Assembly (NCBI RefSeq): GCF_001665295.1
Contig: NZ_LZSE01000067.1
Span: 1-64,000 of the forward strand
Origin: Mycobacterium sp. 1554424.7
GTDB taxonomy: Bacteria > Actinomycetota > Actinomycetes > Mycobacteriales > Mycobacteriaceae
Reading direction: 5' to 3'
DNA: 64,000 nucleotides
Shown here piece by piece: positions 45,309 through 56,009 of the stretch. The position numbers were made by a program, and so were the translations under genes. The notes below the pieces were generated by a model, which was given only the letters and a program-made list of their open reading frames with translations, was not told the DNA's origin and made no database searches. Positions within the stretch are counted from its first letter, which is position 1; each line of letters starts with the position of its first letter.

Positions 45309-46187
45309 ATGGACAACCGATACTGGCCGTTGGTCGTCGCGATCATCATGCTCGCCCTCGGGCTGACCCTCACCGTCGCCGACTTCAAGCGGGCCGCCAC
45401 GCTGCGCAAACCGCTCGCGGTCGCGCTCATCTGTCAGTCGCTGCTGCTGCCGACCCTGTGCCTGGTGATCGCCGAGGTCTTCCACCTCGAGCCCCATCTG
45501 GCGGTCGGGCTGATGCTGATGTCCGCGACCCCCGGCGGGACGATGGCGAACCTGCTGAGCCACCTGTTCAACGGCGATCTCGCACTAAACCTCACCCTGA
45601 CCGCAATCAACGCCGTGCTGTCGATCGTCGCGCTGCCCGCGATCCTGGCGGTGTCGATGACGTGGTTCCTCGGCGAGGGACGGTTTCTCCCGCTGCAGCC
45701 GGGCAAGTTCCTCACGGTGATCGGCCTGGTACTGATTCCCATCGCGATCGGGGTCGCCATCCGCCACCGCTTCCCCGAGCTGGCCCGGCGGCTGCAGAAG
45801 CCGGTTCGAATCGCGGCGATCACGCTGCTGGTGCTCGCCATCGTCGCCGCCATCGCCGGAGGCCGAACCACGCTCTGGCACAACATCGGCCTGCTGAGCG
45901 GGGCCGTGGTGGTGTTCTGCGCCGTGAGCCTGACCGTCGGCTACCTGGCGCCGCGCCTGATGCGGCTGGCCCCGCGGCAGGCCGTCGCGGTCAGCCTGGA
46001 GGTCGGCATGCACAACGCCGTCGTGGCGATGGGCATCGCGCTGAGCCCGCAACTGCTGAACAGCGCCGTCATGGCCACGCCGGCGGCGGTGTACAGCTCG
46101 GTCGCGCCGCTGTTGGCCGTGGCGTTCGTTTGCCTCGCGCGCCGGGTCGATCCCGCCTTTCGCGTCGTCGCCCCCGCCGCCGTCTAG
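45309..46187 (+). CDS. Bile acid:sodium symporter (BASS) family transporter
   Basis: A 292-residue membrane protein with about nine to ten helices. The family pattern is clear: 'GLTLTVADFKRAATLRKPLA', 'GLMLMSATPGGTMANLLSHL', and 'VSLEVGMHNAVVAMGIALSP', which resembles the crossed-helix sodium-site motif. BASS proteins carry organic anions such as keto acids or pantoate with sodium. The substrate is unknown. ATG 45309 follows CTCGGAGCGTC. It is divergent from tyrS and convergent with mpg. Confidence 0.88.
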   Translation: MDNRYWPLVVAIIMLALGLTLTVADFKRAATLRKPLAVALICQSLLLPTLCLVIAEVFHLEPHLAVGLMLMSATPGGTMANLLSHLFNGDLALNLTLTAINAVLSIVALPAILAVSMTWFLGEGRFLPLQPGKFLTVIGLVLIPIAIGVAIRHRFPELARRLQKPVRIAAITLLVLAIVAAIAGGRTTLWHNIGLLSGAVVVFCAVSLTVGYLAPRLMRLAPRQAVAVSLEVGMHNAVVAMGIALSPQLLNSAVMATPAAVYSSVAPLLAVAFVCLARRVDPAFRVVAPAAV

Positions 46188-46196
46188 TCCACCGAG

Positions 46197-46246
46197 TGTG
46201 GGGGTTATGTACGGATTTTGAGGAATTCTCGTGCATAGCACCCACA
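46197..46246. terminator. Imperfect inverted repeat between convergent transporter and mpg
   Basis: TGTGGGGGTTATG (46197-46209) and CATAGCACCCACA (46234-46246) form a 13-bp imperfect stem around a 24-nt AT-rich loop. It lies in the 75-nt gap between convergent genes and could end transcription from both sides. Similar intergenic motifs seem familiar from other mycobacteria, so it may also be a repeat family member. Confidence 0.45.
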
Positions 46247-46262
46247 GTCGACGGATCAGTGT

Positions 46263-46874
46263 CTAGTCGCTCGTCCCAGGCGCGGGTGCCCGGGGGCTGC
46301 GCCGGTATGCCGACACCTCGGGGCGGCCGGCGAGCCACAGTCGCCACGGGCGATCGGCGGCCTGGCTGACCCCGACGCGGGGGCCCGACGTGGCGGTCAG
46401 CGTCGCGTTCAGTTCCAGGGTCACCGGAGCGTCGGGATCAAACAGGTCGATCCCGTTGTCCTCCATGGTGATTCCCAACGCCGAGCACAGATTGCCCGGC
46501 CCCCGCGCCAGCGCCGCGGTGCGGACCAACTCGCCGCGGCGGGCGCGCGCGACGTCGGTGCCCTCCTCGACGGCGGCGGCGCGCAGCAGGACGGCCGCGG
46601 CGGTCCCGTCGGGCCCGCACGAGACGTTGGCGCAGACGTGGATCCCGTGGCTGCGGTAGGTGTAGAGCCGCCCCGCCGGGCCGAACATCACGGCGTTGCG
46701 GCCGGACAGGCCGCGATAGGAGTGGGCGGCCGCGTCCGGCCAGGGACCGTCCGGAACCCCGCCGTAGGCCTCGACTTCGACGACGACGGCCCGCACTCCC
46801 CTCCCGGTGAGGGTGGCGCCGAGCAGTCGATGCGCGGCGGCGACCGGGTCCACCAACAGCTCGCCTGCGACCAC
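46263..46874 (-). CDS. mpg: 3-methyladenine DNA glycosylase (AAG/MPG type)
   Basis: A 203-residue base-excision repair enzyme removing alkylated purines. Family motifs: '[20 protein letters not shown]', the catalytic Glu in 'VVEVEAYGG', '[20 protein letters not shown]', '[20 protein letters not shown]' and '[14 protein letters not shown]'. It corresponds to Rv1688. GTG 46874 is used. Its divergent neighbour here is an ammonium transporter and not the Rv1687c ABC gene found in M. tuberculosis. Confidence 0.94.
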   Translation of the reverse strand: MVAGELLVDPVAAAHRLLGATLTGRGVRAVVVEVEAYGGVPDGPWPDAAAHSYRGLSGRNAVMFGPAGRLYTYRSHGIHVCANVSCGPDGTAAAVLLRAAAVEEGTDVARARRGELVRTAALARGPGNLCSALGITMEDNGIDLFDPDAPVTLELNATLTATSGPRVGVSQAADRPWRLWLAGRPEVSAYRRSPRAPAPGTSD

Positions 46875-46941
46875 CCACCGAACCTACCGACACGGCCGAC
46901 ATGGCAGTATCCCGGCCGAAATTGTGTCGAAGGAGCCAACC

Positions 46942-48210
<1,269 letters not shown>

Positions 48211-48218
48211 GCCGGTGA

Positions 48219-49085
48219 CTACTTCCGCAGCGTGAATTGGTTGAGGTCGGTGTAGCCCTTGCGGAAGAGATTCGCGCAGCCGGTGAGGTACTTCATGTAC
48301 ATCTCGTAGACCTCTTCGGACTGGATCGCGATGGCCTCTTCTTTGTGTGCCGCCAGGCCCTCGGCCCAGACGTCGAGGGTCTTCGCGTAGTGCCGCTGCA
48401 GCGATTGGCGACGCTTCAGTCTGAAGCCGGCCTTCGCCGAGAACTCCTTGACCATGTCGATGGTGGGCAGGAAACCGCCCGGGAAGATTTCGGTTTTCAT
48501 GAAGTCGCTGAATTCGACGATCGCCGGAGTCAGCGGCAGGCCGGACTCGATGATCTCCTTTTCGGACAGGACGGTGATGGTGTGCAGCAGCATCGTGCCG
48601 CCGGCCGGCAACAGCTCGTACGCCCTCTCGAAGAATGCCGTGTACCGGTCGTAGCCGACATGCTCGAACGGGCCGATCGCCAGGATCCGGTCCACCGGCT
48701 CGTGAAAGCGCTCCCAGCCCTCGAGCAACACCCGCTTGGAACGCGGGCTGTCCGATTCGGCGAACAGCTTTTCCACGTGGGCGACCTGGTTCTTGGACAG
48801 CGTGATCCCGACGACGTTGACGTCGTACTTCTCGATGGCCCGCATCATGGCGGCGCCCCAGCCGCAGCCGAGGTCGAGCATTGTCATGCCCGGCTGCAAG
48901 CCCAGCTTGCTCAGCGATAGGTCGATCTTGGCGATCTGCGCCTGTTCCAGCGTCATGTCGTCGCCGCCGAGCCAGTACGCGCACGTGTACATCTGGGTGC
49001 GGTCGAGGAAGAGGCGGAAGAAGTCGTCCGATAGGTCGTAGTGCGCCTGCACATCCTCGAAATGCGGTGTCAGCTCCTCAGCCAT
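48219..49085 (-). CDS. Mycolic acid methyltransferase/cyclopropane synthase, second copy
   Basis: A 288-residue SAM enzyme, clearly paralogous to the one at 21494-22357. SAM motif 'MLDLGCGWGAAMMRAIEKYD'; active-site Cys in 'YTCAYWLGGDDM', Glu in 'IGPFEHVGYD' (the usual Ala before Phe is Pro), His in 'LLHTITVL', Tyr in 'QRHYAKTLDVW'. The loop after the Cys carries a Gly-Gly-Asp insertion, more like MmaA2/MmaA4-type members. Product chemistry is unknown. ATG 49085; it ends 8 nt from the amt stop in convergent orientation. Confidence 0.92.
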   Translation of the reverse strand: MAEELTPHFEDVQAHYDLSDDFFRLFLDRTQMYTCAYWLGGDDMTLEQAQIAKIDLSLSKLGLQPGMTMLDLGCGWGAAMMRAIEKYDVNVVGITLSKNQVAHVEKLFAESDSPRSKRVLLEGWERFHEPVDRILAIGPFEHVGYDRYTAFFERAYELLPAGGTMLLHTITVLSEKEIIESGLPLTPAIVEFSDFMKTEIFPGGFLPTIDMVKEFSAKAGFRLKRRQSLQRHYAKTLDVWAEGLAAHKEEAIAIQSEEVYEMYMKYLTGCANLFRKGYTDLNQFTLRK

Positions 49086-49149
49086 GACGTGTTGCCTTTC
49101 CCTGGACCATCCGTGTGGCCCAGCCGATCTGCGGCTCGGCGTGGTGAGT

Positions 49150-49899
49150 TTATCGGCTGCCGCCGACCGGCGCGCTGCGCGCGGTGTGGAACGTTTCGTC
49201 GAACAGGTCGAGCATGGCCCGCCACGATCGTTCCGCTGAGAGTTCGTCGAATCGCAGGCCGGGGACCTCGATGCGATCGACGTCGGGATGAGTGAAGCTG
49301 TGCTGCGCGCCGCCGTAGAGGTTCATGCGCCAGTCGACCCCCGCCGCGCGCATCTGCTCCTCGAACATCAGCCGCTCGCCGACGGAGATCAGTGGGTCCT
49401 CGGTGCCGATGCACACGAGCACCTTGGCGGTGATGTTGGCGGCGTCCATCGGTCGCGGGGTGGCCAGCCGGGGGTGGAAACCGACCACGGCCGCTAGGTC
49501 GGTGCCGGCCCGGGCGAGTTCCAGGACGAGGTGCCCGCCGAAGCAGTAGCCGATCGCCGCGACCTTAGTGGGGTCGGCGCCGGGCTGGTCGAGCAGCACG
49601 TTCAGGCCTGCGCCGGCCAGCCCGCGGGTGCGCTCCGGGTCGTGCCAGAGCTCGTCGAGACGGGCCATCATGGCTTCCCGGTCGGTCATCGACACGCCAC
49701 CGCCCTGATAGTCGAGGGCGAACGCCACGTACCCCAGCTCGGCGAGTCGATCGGCGCGGTGGCGTTGGTGGTCATCAAGTCCCGGGCCTTCGTGCGCGAT
49801 GAGAACCGCCGGATGGGGGCCGTCGCCGTCGGGCACGGCGAGCCGACCGATCATCGTTCTGCCGTCGGCCCGGTACTCGATGTCAGTCGCCCTGGTCAT
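49150..49899 (-). CDS. Dienelactone hydrolase family protein
   Basis: A 249-residue alpha/beta hydrolase. Nucleophile Cys in 'AAIGYCFGGHLVLELARAG', Asp in 'VCIGTEDPLISVGERLM' and His in 'GGAQHSFTHPDVDR' form the DLH-type Cys-Asp-His triad; 'AVLIAHEGPGLDDHQRHRAD' is the oxyanion region. Members open lactones or thioesters in aromatic breakdown and other pathways. Substrate unknown. ATG 49899; it is 64 nt upstream of the methyltransferase gene on the same strand. Confidence 0.88.
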   Translation of the reverse strand: MTRATDIEYRADGRTMIGRLAVPDGDGPHPAVLIAHEGPGLDDHQRHRADRLAELGYVAFALDYQGGGVSMTDREAMMARLDELWHDPERTRGLAGAGLNVLLDQPGADPTKVAAIGYCFGGHLVLELARAGTDLAAVVGFHPRLATPRPMDAANITAKVLVCIGTEDPLISVGERLMFEEQMRAAGVDWRMNLYGGAQHSFTHPDVDRIEVPGLRFDELSAERSWRAMLDLFDETFHTARSAPVGGSR

Positions 49900-49975
49900 G
49901 TCGACTGTGTATCACGGGCTCTGGTGCGGGACAACGGCGTTCACCCCCAGCGAAGGGACCCCCACCACCGGTCGG

Positions 49976-52219
49976 CTAGCCGGCGGGCAGCTTGAGCACG
50001 AACCCCTGAGCGTCATCGTGCTCCCAGGGAAGGCCGCTGCCCGTTGCCCGGGAACCCGTGTGATCGGTGACGTACACGAACTTGCCGCCCGGGTCCACGG
50101 CCAACCCCAGGGGGTCGATGAAGCGGGGCGACCCGGGCAGCTCCGTCCAGGTGCTCGACCCTGGCGCCAACTTCATCACGCCTCCGGCGAGCCCGGTGAA
50201 GATGTACACGTTGCCGGCGTTGTCGATCGCCGCGTCCTGCTCGCCGGTGCTCAGCCCCTTGTAGGAGTTGTCGGGGGCCGACGGCATTCGGGTCCAAGTG
50301 TCCGACCCTGGTGCCAGCCTCACCAGGTAGCGTTCGACGGAATGGCGTCCGACGCTGCGGGTGACGCTGATGTAGACGTTGCCGGCGTTGTCCACGGCCA
50401 CATCGCCATTGGGACTGCGCCCTCTGCCCGACGACGGCAGCACGGTCGGCGTGCTCGACCCGGGCGCCAACTTCAGCACCTCGCTGTCGCTGATGTTGAC
50501 GACGTACACCGCGCCCGCCGCGTCCACCGCCACACCGTGCGGATCCCGCAGGCGCCGGAGCGGCAGCACCGTTTGGGTGCTCGACCCGGCCGCCAGCTTC
50601 AGCACCCGGTTGTGGCAGGTATCGCTGACGTATACGTTGCCGGCCGCGTCCACCGCCACACCGCCCAAGGAAGCGTCGATTGTGTTGGAGCACAGGTCGA
50701 GTCCGGTGAAGGGCAGCACGGTCTGGGTGCTCGACCCGGCCGCCAGCTTCAACACGCGATTGGTGTGGGTGTCGCTGACATAGACGTTGCCGGCGCCATC
50801 GACGGCCACCCCGTGCGGGCTGCGCAGGCCGGTGAACGGTAACGCGTACTGGCGTTCGCGGTCCGCCTTCAGCTGATCTTCCTTGCTCTGGTGGTCGTTC
50901 CAGATGCTGCTGGCGAGAAGCATCATCGCCGGACCCACGACGAACATGCCCGCGGCGATGATGACGCCATAGATCCAGAGCTTGCGTTTGGGCCGGGCCA
51001 ATGGCGCCCCGCTGGGAACCGGCGCCGCGGCGGAACGGGCCCTGTCTTCCAATTGCGAAGTCAGGCCGAACTTCTCGATGAGCGTCAGCCAATCCGCGTC
51101 GGAGACAACAAACTCCGGTTCGTCGGCCGCGGGCACTTCGCCGCGCCACGCAAACCGGTAGGCGTACTTCGTCCTGGTGCCGCTCCAGCTGGGCTGTGGG
51201 GGGCCGGCGACATCGGGGCACGCAATGGTCAGTGGTTGCGAGCTGGCAACGCGCACAATGAGAACGGCCGTCGTCAGGTTGCCGACGTAAGGTGCCGAGC
51301 GGGTGCTTGCGGCGGGCGTCGCGGTCACTTGCGCAGCAGAACCCGAGGCGATGCGCGCGTTGCTGTTCGCGTCGATCAGCGAAATCTCGTCGTCGCCGAT
51401 GTCGATGGCCAGGGTCGGTTGCGGCGGGTCGGAATTCAACCTCATCGCGGTGACGGTGTTCTTGAACATCCCGAAATAGGAGGACGAGAACATCCGCGCC
51501 GGGTTGGGAGTGAGCAGGCAGCGAGTCGATTGCCCCGGGACGGCCCCGGGTACCTCGGGACCACTGGGGCGGCCGATCGTGGCGAGAAGCTCATCGAACT
51601 CCGACGCCCACATCGTCGCGTCCACGCTGTCGACGGGCGGTGCGTCAAGCGGTGTTTCGTGGTCAAGGCGATGATCCTGCCCGCCGATAACGAAGCGCTG
51701 CCGACCGCTGCGCAGGTGCAGTGCCGTGCCTTTCGTGGTGCCGCCATACCCCGCGAGGGTCCACTTGCCCAACTGCGCATCGCCGAACGAAAAGACCTCC
51801 CCGGGCCGCGAACTGACGGTCAGGCCGCCGCTCCCGACGTCGAGGAGCACCGTCTTCTTGCGATTCATCCGCCGCTGGAACAGCCCGAAAGCCGGCATGG
51901 CGAGCACCAGGAACGCCATGAACACCACGAAGCCCCCGGCCTTGATGACGTTTTCCGCGCCCGAGGCGGCGCCAACCAGGAACAGCGTCATATTGATGAG
52001 GCCGAGCGCCGCCATGCCGCCGAACATGATCAGGTAGGTGTACTTCATCATCTGCTTGGTGCTGGGCGGCGCCGCGGATGCCGCGAAACGGCGCGACGGC
52101 CCCGCGTCGGACGGGCTCGCCGGCGGCGGCTCGGCGCCGCGCGTCCGCTCGGCCAGCCGATGCTCCAGATCGGCGATGCGTTTCTCCGGGTCACCGTGAT
52201 CGGTCAGCAACTTGTCCAT
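49976..52219 (-). CDS. Membrane protein with C-terminal six-blade NHL propeller
   Basis: A 747-residue protein. A short N-terminal coiled coil (about residues 8-28) and Pro/Ser linker precede two membrane helices (about 58-80 and 92-112). A large soluble domain follows, then a third helix (about 418-440, 'WIYGVIIAAGMFVVGPAMML'). The last 290 residues form six NHL-type repeats ('SPHGVAVDGAGNVYVSDTHT', 'GGVAVDAAGNVYVSDTCHN' and so on), a beta-propeller like the external sensor of PknD, but without a kinase. It is divergent from the LAL regulator. It may sense or bind an extracellular ligand; function unknown. Confidence 0.82.
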   Translation of the reverse strand: MDKLLTDHGDPEKRIADLEHRLAERTRGAEPPPASPSDAGPSRRFAASAAPPSTKQMMKYTYLIMFGGMAALGLINMTLFLVGAASGAENVIKAGGFVVFMAFLVLAMPAFGLFQRRMNRKKTVLLDVGSGGLTVSSRPGEVFSFGDAQLGKWTLAGYGGTTKGTALHLRSGRQRFVIGGQDHRLDHETPLDAPPVDSVDATMWASEFDELLATIGRPSGPEVPGAVPGQSTRCLLTPNPARMFSSSYFGMFKNTVTAMRLNSDPPQPTLAIDIGDDEISLIDANSNARIASGSAAQVTATPAASTRSAPYVGNLTTAVLIVRVASSQPLTIACPDVAGPPQPSWSGTRTKYAYRFAWRGEVPAADEPEFVVSDADWLTLIEKFGLTSQLEDRARSAAAPVPSGAPLARPKRKLWIYGVIIAAGMFVVGPAMMLLASSIWNDHQSKEDQLKADRERQYALPFTGLRSPHGVAVDGAGNVYVSDTHTNRVLKLAAGSSTQTVLPFTGLDLCSNTIDASLGGVAVDAAGNVYVSDTCHNRVLKLAAGSSTQTVLPLRRLRDPHGVAVDAAGAVYVVNISDSEVLKLAPGSSTPTVLPSSGRGRSPNGDVAVDNAGNVYISVTRSVGRHSVERYLVRLAPGSDTWTRMPSAPDNSYKGLSTGEQDAAIDNAGNVYIFTGLAGGVMKLAPGSSTWTELPGSPRFIDPLGLAVDPGGKFVYVTDHTGSRATGSGLPWEHDDAQGFVLKLPAG

Positions 52220-52480
52220 GGGGTTCCTTTCCGCGGCTTCGCGGCCGGACGTTAGCGTCGGCCATTTGCGGAATTCTTGTGCCTTCCTTCGCTACCGATC
52301 CCAGTTCCAATACGCCCCAGCAGATCGTCCCACCGGGGTGCCGCGAAGTTAAGCGCGGAGATTGGGCCGTGCGGGGGCTCGGCGGGTCGGCCCTGGACAC
52401 GCTGAGATGTCGTTCGAGATGCCGGTTTTCGGCAGACTCCGGGGCTGTGCGGTTACAGTTTTTCGGATGGAAGAGCCGAG
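52220..52480. promoter_or_regulatory. 261-nt divergent spacer between NHL protein and LAL regulator
   Basis: Two leftward/rightward promoters must lie here. On the plus strand TACAGT (52454-52459) upstream of the regulator start is a plausible -10. On the minus strand GAAAGGAAC at the NHL start serves as ribosome site. I see no clear operator. The shared spacer means the regulator could control the membrane protein. Confidence 0.3.
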
Positions 52481-55129
52481 GTGCATCTGCCCGCTGGTGA
52501 GGCGGTAACCGTTCCGATGGACGACTTGCTGGAGCGCCAGGCTGTGTTAGCAGAGCTGGCCATGCTGGCGCGCCGGGCCTCGCGCGGTTCAGGGCGGTTG
52601 GTTTTGCTTCGCGGCGAGGCCGGGATCGGCAAGACGACCGTGATCGCGCGGTTCACCGGGGGTTTGGGCAACTCGTGGCGGGTCCTGCGGGGTTGGTGTG
52701 ATGCGCTGGTCACACCGCGGCCGTTGGGCCCGCTCATCGACGCTCTCGCCGACCTTCCCGGCGAGCAGGCAGCCCGACTGCGCGCCGCCATCGATGCCGG
52801 CGACGGCGAGGCCATCTATTCCCGACTGACCGCGACGTTCAGTGACCGAAAACCGTCGGTGTGGGTGATCGAGGACGCGCACTGGGCAGACGGTGCCACC
52901 CTGGATCTGCTGCGGTTTCTGGCCCGCCGCATCGACGGGCTGCCGGTCCTGCTGGTCGTGTCGTACCGCGACGACGAGATCGGCGACGCGCACCCGCTGG
53001 CGGTGCTGCTGGGAGATCTGGCCACTTGCCCGGCGGTGTCGCGCATCGGGCTCGATCCGCTCACTGATGCGGCGGTCACGACGTTGGCCGTCGGCACCGG
53101 GGTCAACGCCGACGCGTTGTATCGACTCACCGGCGGCAACCCGTTTTATGTCACCGAGGTGTTGGCCGCCGGGCCGGATGTGCTCACGCGAGAAGCGCTG
53201 CCGCGCAGCGTGTCTGAGGCGGTGTGGGGCCGACTGGCGCGGCTGTCGACCCCGGCGCGCCAGGTCGCTCAGGCGGTGGCGGTGTGCGGGCCGCGGGTCA
53301 GTCCGGTACTGCTCGAGAAGCTGTTCCCCGGGTCGACGGTGGCGCTCGCCGAATGCCTGGGGACCGGGGTACTGCTCGACGAGGCGGACACGATCGGCTT
53401 TCGCCACGAGCTGGCCCGGCGCGCGACCGCTGACAAGATTCCCGACCATCTGCGCCGTCCGCTGCACAAGCGGGCATTGACGCTACTCTCCGAGCCGCCG
53501 ATCGATCCAAACTCCCTGGCAGCATTGGCATTTCACGCCGCCCAGGCCGAGGACCCCGACGCGGTCGTTCGCTACGCGCCGGAGGCCGCGGAACGCGCCG
53601 CCCGGTTGGGAGCTCATGGCGAGGCCGCCGAGCTGTACGCGTTGACGCTGCGCCACGCGGACGCCGCCCCCTCTGAGGCGAAGATGATCTGGCTGGAGCA
53701 ACACGCGTTCAGCAGTTATTTGAGCGGGCTCCCGGACACCGCGACGTCCTCGTTTCGCGAGGCGATCACGCTGCGGCACAACATCGGTGATCGGCTCGGC
53801 GAGGGCGACAACTTGCGCTGGCTGTCCAACATGCTGTGGCCGCAAGGGCACACGACCGAGGCCACCAAAGCCGGTGTCGCCTCGTTGCGCCTGCTTGAAG
53901 ACGTGGGACCGTGCCCACAGCTGGCCTGGTCTCTGTTGAACATGGCTCAGCTGGCCGCCTGGGACCACGATCCGTCTTGTGTTGATTACGCGGAGCGCGC
54001 CTTCACCCTGGGCACTGAACTCGGTGATCGCGCCGCGGTGGTGCGAGCCCGCTGCTTTGCCGCGGTGTCCACCGTCGCGCGCGGCGATACGGGCTGGGAT
54101 CATCTCGAGGCCGCCTGGCGAGACGCCATGGCCGAAACGCTCTGCGAGGAGGCCGGCCTGGCCGGCTCACTGCTCTGCTGGTTCGCCGCGCTACACCACC
54201 ACCTCGACCGCGCCGAGGCCTACATCGCCGACACCACAAAGTTTTGCGACGACTATCAGCTCGGCGTGTACCGCGCGTTCGCCACCGGCGCGGCCGCCCT
54301 GGCGGCGCTGCACCGGGGAAATTGGGCCGGCGCATTGGCGTGTGCCAACGACGTCCTGACCCGGCCCGGCTTGGCGACAGTGCACCGCATCTTTCCGCTG
54401 GTGAGCGTGGCGTTGATCCGCGCGCGCCGAGGTGAGCAACCCGTGGCCGGCTTGTTGGACGAGGCGCTGGCCGCGGCCGACTCCGACGATCTCTTTCGCT
54501 TCGGTGTGGTGTGGGCGGCCCGCGCCGAGGCGGCCTGGCTCGCCGGCGATGACGACACCGCCCGCGCCGAAGCGCTGGCCGGGCTGGCCGTCGCGACCGA
54601 ACACACCGACCCCTGGCTGGTCGGTCATCTGCGCCGTTGGGCACAGGTGTCCGGCGGTTCCTTCCCCGACGCGCCCACCGCCGACACCATCACGCCCTAC
54701 CGACTGGAGATCAGCGGGGACTGGCGGGCCGCCACCGCCGAGTGGACGCGACTCGGCTGCCCCTATGACGCCGCGATCGCCCAGCTGGGCGGCGACATCC
54801 CCGCCGTGCAGACCGCGCTGGCCACCTTCCGCACGCTCGGTGCCCGCGCCACGGCCCGCCGCGCCCAGCAGCGCCTCGCTCAGCTGCGCGGGCGCACCCA
54901 AGGCAGGCGCGCCGACACGCTCTCCGACCCCGATGGCCTGACCCGCCGGGAACGCGAGGTCCTCGAACTCCTCGCCGGTGGGCGCAGCGACAACGAGATC
55001 GCCGCCGCACTGCACATCAGCCGCAAGACCGCCAGCCACCACGTCAGCGCGATCCTCACCAAACTGCGCGTGGACAACCGCATCCAGGCCGCCGCGCACA
55101 CGCTGCGACGCCACGCGTCGCCCGCCTGA
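52481..55129 (+). CDS. LuxR-type large ATP-binding regulator (LAL/MalT-like)
   Basis: An 882-residue STAND ATPase regulator. N-terminal NTPase: Walker A 'LLRGEAGIGKTTVIARF' and Walker B 'SVWVIEDAHWADGATLDLL', with 'VVSYRDDEIGDAHPL'. A long middle region of helical TPR-like repeats (about residues 340-770) follows, then a C-terminal LuxR helix-turn-helix ('GLTRREREVLELLAGGRSDN', 'EIAAALHISRKTASHHVSAI'). Such proteins bind an inducer and oligomerise with ATP to activate promoters. GTG 52481 has GGAAGAGCCGAG before it; ATG 52517 ('MDDLLERQAVLAEL') is equally plausible. Its target is unknown, perhaps the divergent NHL gene. Confidence 0.88.
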   Translation: MHLPAGEAVTVPMDDLLERQAVLAELAMLARRASRGSGRLVLLRGEAGIGKTTVIARFTGGLGNSWRVLRGWCDALVTPRPLGPLIDALADLPGEQAARLRAAIDAGDGEAIYSRLTATFSDRKPSVWVIEDAHWADGATLDLLRFLARRIDGLPVLLVVSYRDDEIGDAHPLAVLLGDLATCPAVSRIGLDPLTDAAVTTLAVGTGVNADALYRLTGGNPFYVTEVLAAGPDVLTREALPRSVSEAVWGRLARLSTPARQVAQAVAVCGPRVSPVLLEKLFPGSTVALAECLGTGVLLDEADTIGFRHELARRATADKIPDHLRRPLHKRALTLLSEPPIDPNSLAALAFHAAQAEDPDAVVRYAPEAAERAARLGAHGEAAELYALTLRHADAAPSEAKMIWLEQHAFSSYLSGLPDTATSSFREAITLRHNIGDRLGEGDNLRWLSNMLWPQGHTTEATKAGVASLRLLEDVGPCPQLAWSLLNMAQLAAWDHDPSCVDYAERAFTLGTELGDRAAVVRARCFAAVSTVARGDTGWDHLEAAWRDAMAETLCEEAGLAGSLLCWFAALHHHLDRAEAYIADTTKFCDDYQLGVYRAFATGAAALAALHRGNWAGALACANDVLTRPGLATVHRIFPLVSVALIRARRGEQPVAGLLDEALAAADSDDLFRFGVVWAARAEAAWLAGDDDTARAEALAGLAVATEHTDPWLVGHLRRWAQVSGGSFPDAPTADTITPYRLEISGDWRAATAEWTRLGCPYDAAIAQLGGDIPAVQTALATFRTLGARATARRAQQRLAQLRGRTQGRRADTLSDPDGLTRREREVLELLAGGRSDNEIAAALHISRKTASHHVSAILTKLRVDNRIQAAAHTLRRHASPA

Positions 55130-55208
55130 CGCAGCCCGTCGACCGTGTAGTTCACGACGCTTGATCGGCGGGTCGCGTCGCGAAATGCACACCCGGCGAA
55201 GTCGACCC

Positions 55209-55269
55209 TTGACATCGGCCAGCCGGGAGCGGAGTATTCATCACATGATGAGTTCATCGAGTGATGAAT
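55209..55269 (+). promoter_or_regulatory. Promoter with nested inverted repeats at the ABC exporter start
   Basis: TTGACA (55209-55214), 17 nt, GAGTAT (55232-55237) would start RNA at about 55244-55245, the first base of the ATG, so the message is probably leaderless. Nested palindromes overlap this point: ATTCATCA (55236-55243) with TGATGAAT (55262-55269); TCATCA-CA-TGATGA (55238-55251); TTCATC-GAGT-GATGAA (55253-55268). This is a strong candidate operator for the TetR gene at the end of the operon. Confidence 0.55.
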
Positions 55270-56009
55270 TATTGACGAAGGGGCAAACCCCCGCGGTGAG
55301 CATCGAGCATTTGCGCGTCATCCGTGGCAAACGCCCCGCGCTACATGACTTTTCGGTGCAGATCGGCAAAGGCACGATCACCGGACTGCTCGGGCCGTCC
55401 GGCTGCGGCAAGACCACCCTGATGCGGAGCATCGTCGGCACCCAGGTCGTGAAGTCGGGCACCGTCACGGTGCTGGGCCGGCCGGCCGGAAGCGCGGCCC
55501 TGCGCCGCCGCATCGGATACATGCCGCAGGACGCGACGCTCTACAACGACCTGCGGATCGTCGACAACGTCCGCTACTTCGCCGCGCTGTACGGCTTCGA
55601 CAACCGCGCCGCCGACGCCGCCATCGAGCGCGTCGGGCTGACCGACCATCGAACCGCCTTCTGCGGCAACCTGTCCGGCGGTCAGCGCACTCGGGCGTCG
55701 CTGGCGTGCGCGCTGGTCTGCCGGCCCGAGCTGCTGGTGCTCGACGAGCCGACCGTGGGCCTGGATCCGGTGCTGCGCGTCGACCTGTGGGAGCAGTTCA
55801 CCGAGCTCGCCCGGGGCGGCACCACCCTGCTGGTGTCCAGCCACGTGATGGACGAGGCCGACCACTGCGGCGACCTGCTGCTGATGCGCGAGGGCCACCT
55901 CGTCGCGCACACCACCCCGACCCGACTACGTGAGGAGACCGGATGTCCGTCACTGGAGGACGCGTTTCTGTCCATCATCAAGCGCAGCACGAAGCTGCAG
56001 GCGAGTTAG
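55245..56009 (+). CDS. ABC transporter ATP-binding protein (Rv1687c-like)
   Basis: A 254-residue exporter ATPase of the drug/lipid ABC-2 type. Walker A 'GLLGPSGCGKTTLMRSIVG', Q-loop 'YMPQDATLYNDLRIVDNV', signature 'CGNLSGGQRTRASLACAL', Walker B 'LLVLDEPTVGLDP' and the His switch 'LLVSSHVMDEADH' are intact. The start is ATG 55245 (or 55248), inside an operator-like repeat and just downstream of a good promoter. The 3' end overlaps the permease gene by 67 nt. Substrate unknown. Confidence 0.93.
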   Translation: MMSSSSDELLTKGQTPAVSIEHLRVIRGKRPALHDFSVQIGKGTITGLLGPSGCGKTTLMRSIVGTQVVKSGTVTVLGRPAGSAALRRRIGYMPQDATLYNDLRIVDNVRYFAALYGFDNRAADAAIERVGLTDHRTAFCGNLSGGQRTRASLACALVCRPELLVLDEPTVGLDPVLRVDLWEQFTELARGGTTLLVSSHVMDEADHCGDLLLMREGHLVAHTTPTRLREETGCPSLEDAFLSIIKRSTKLQAS

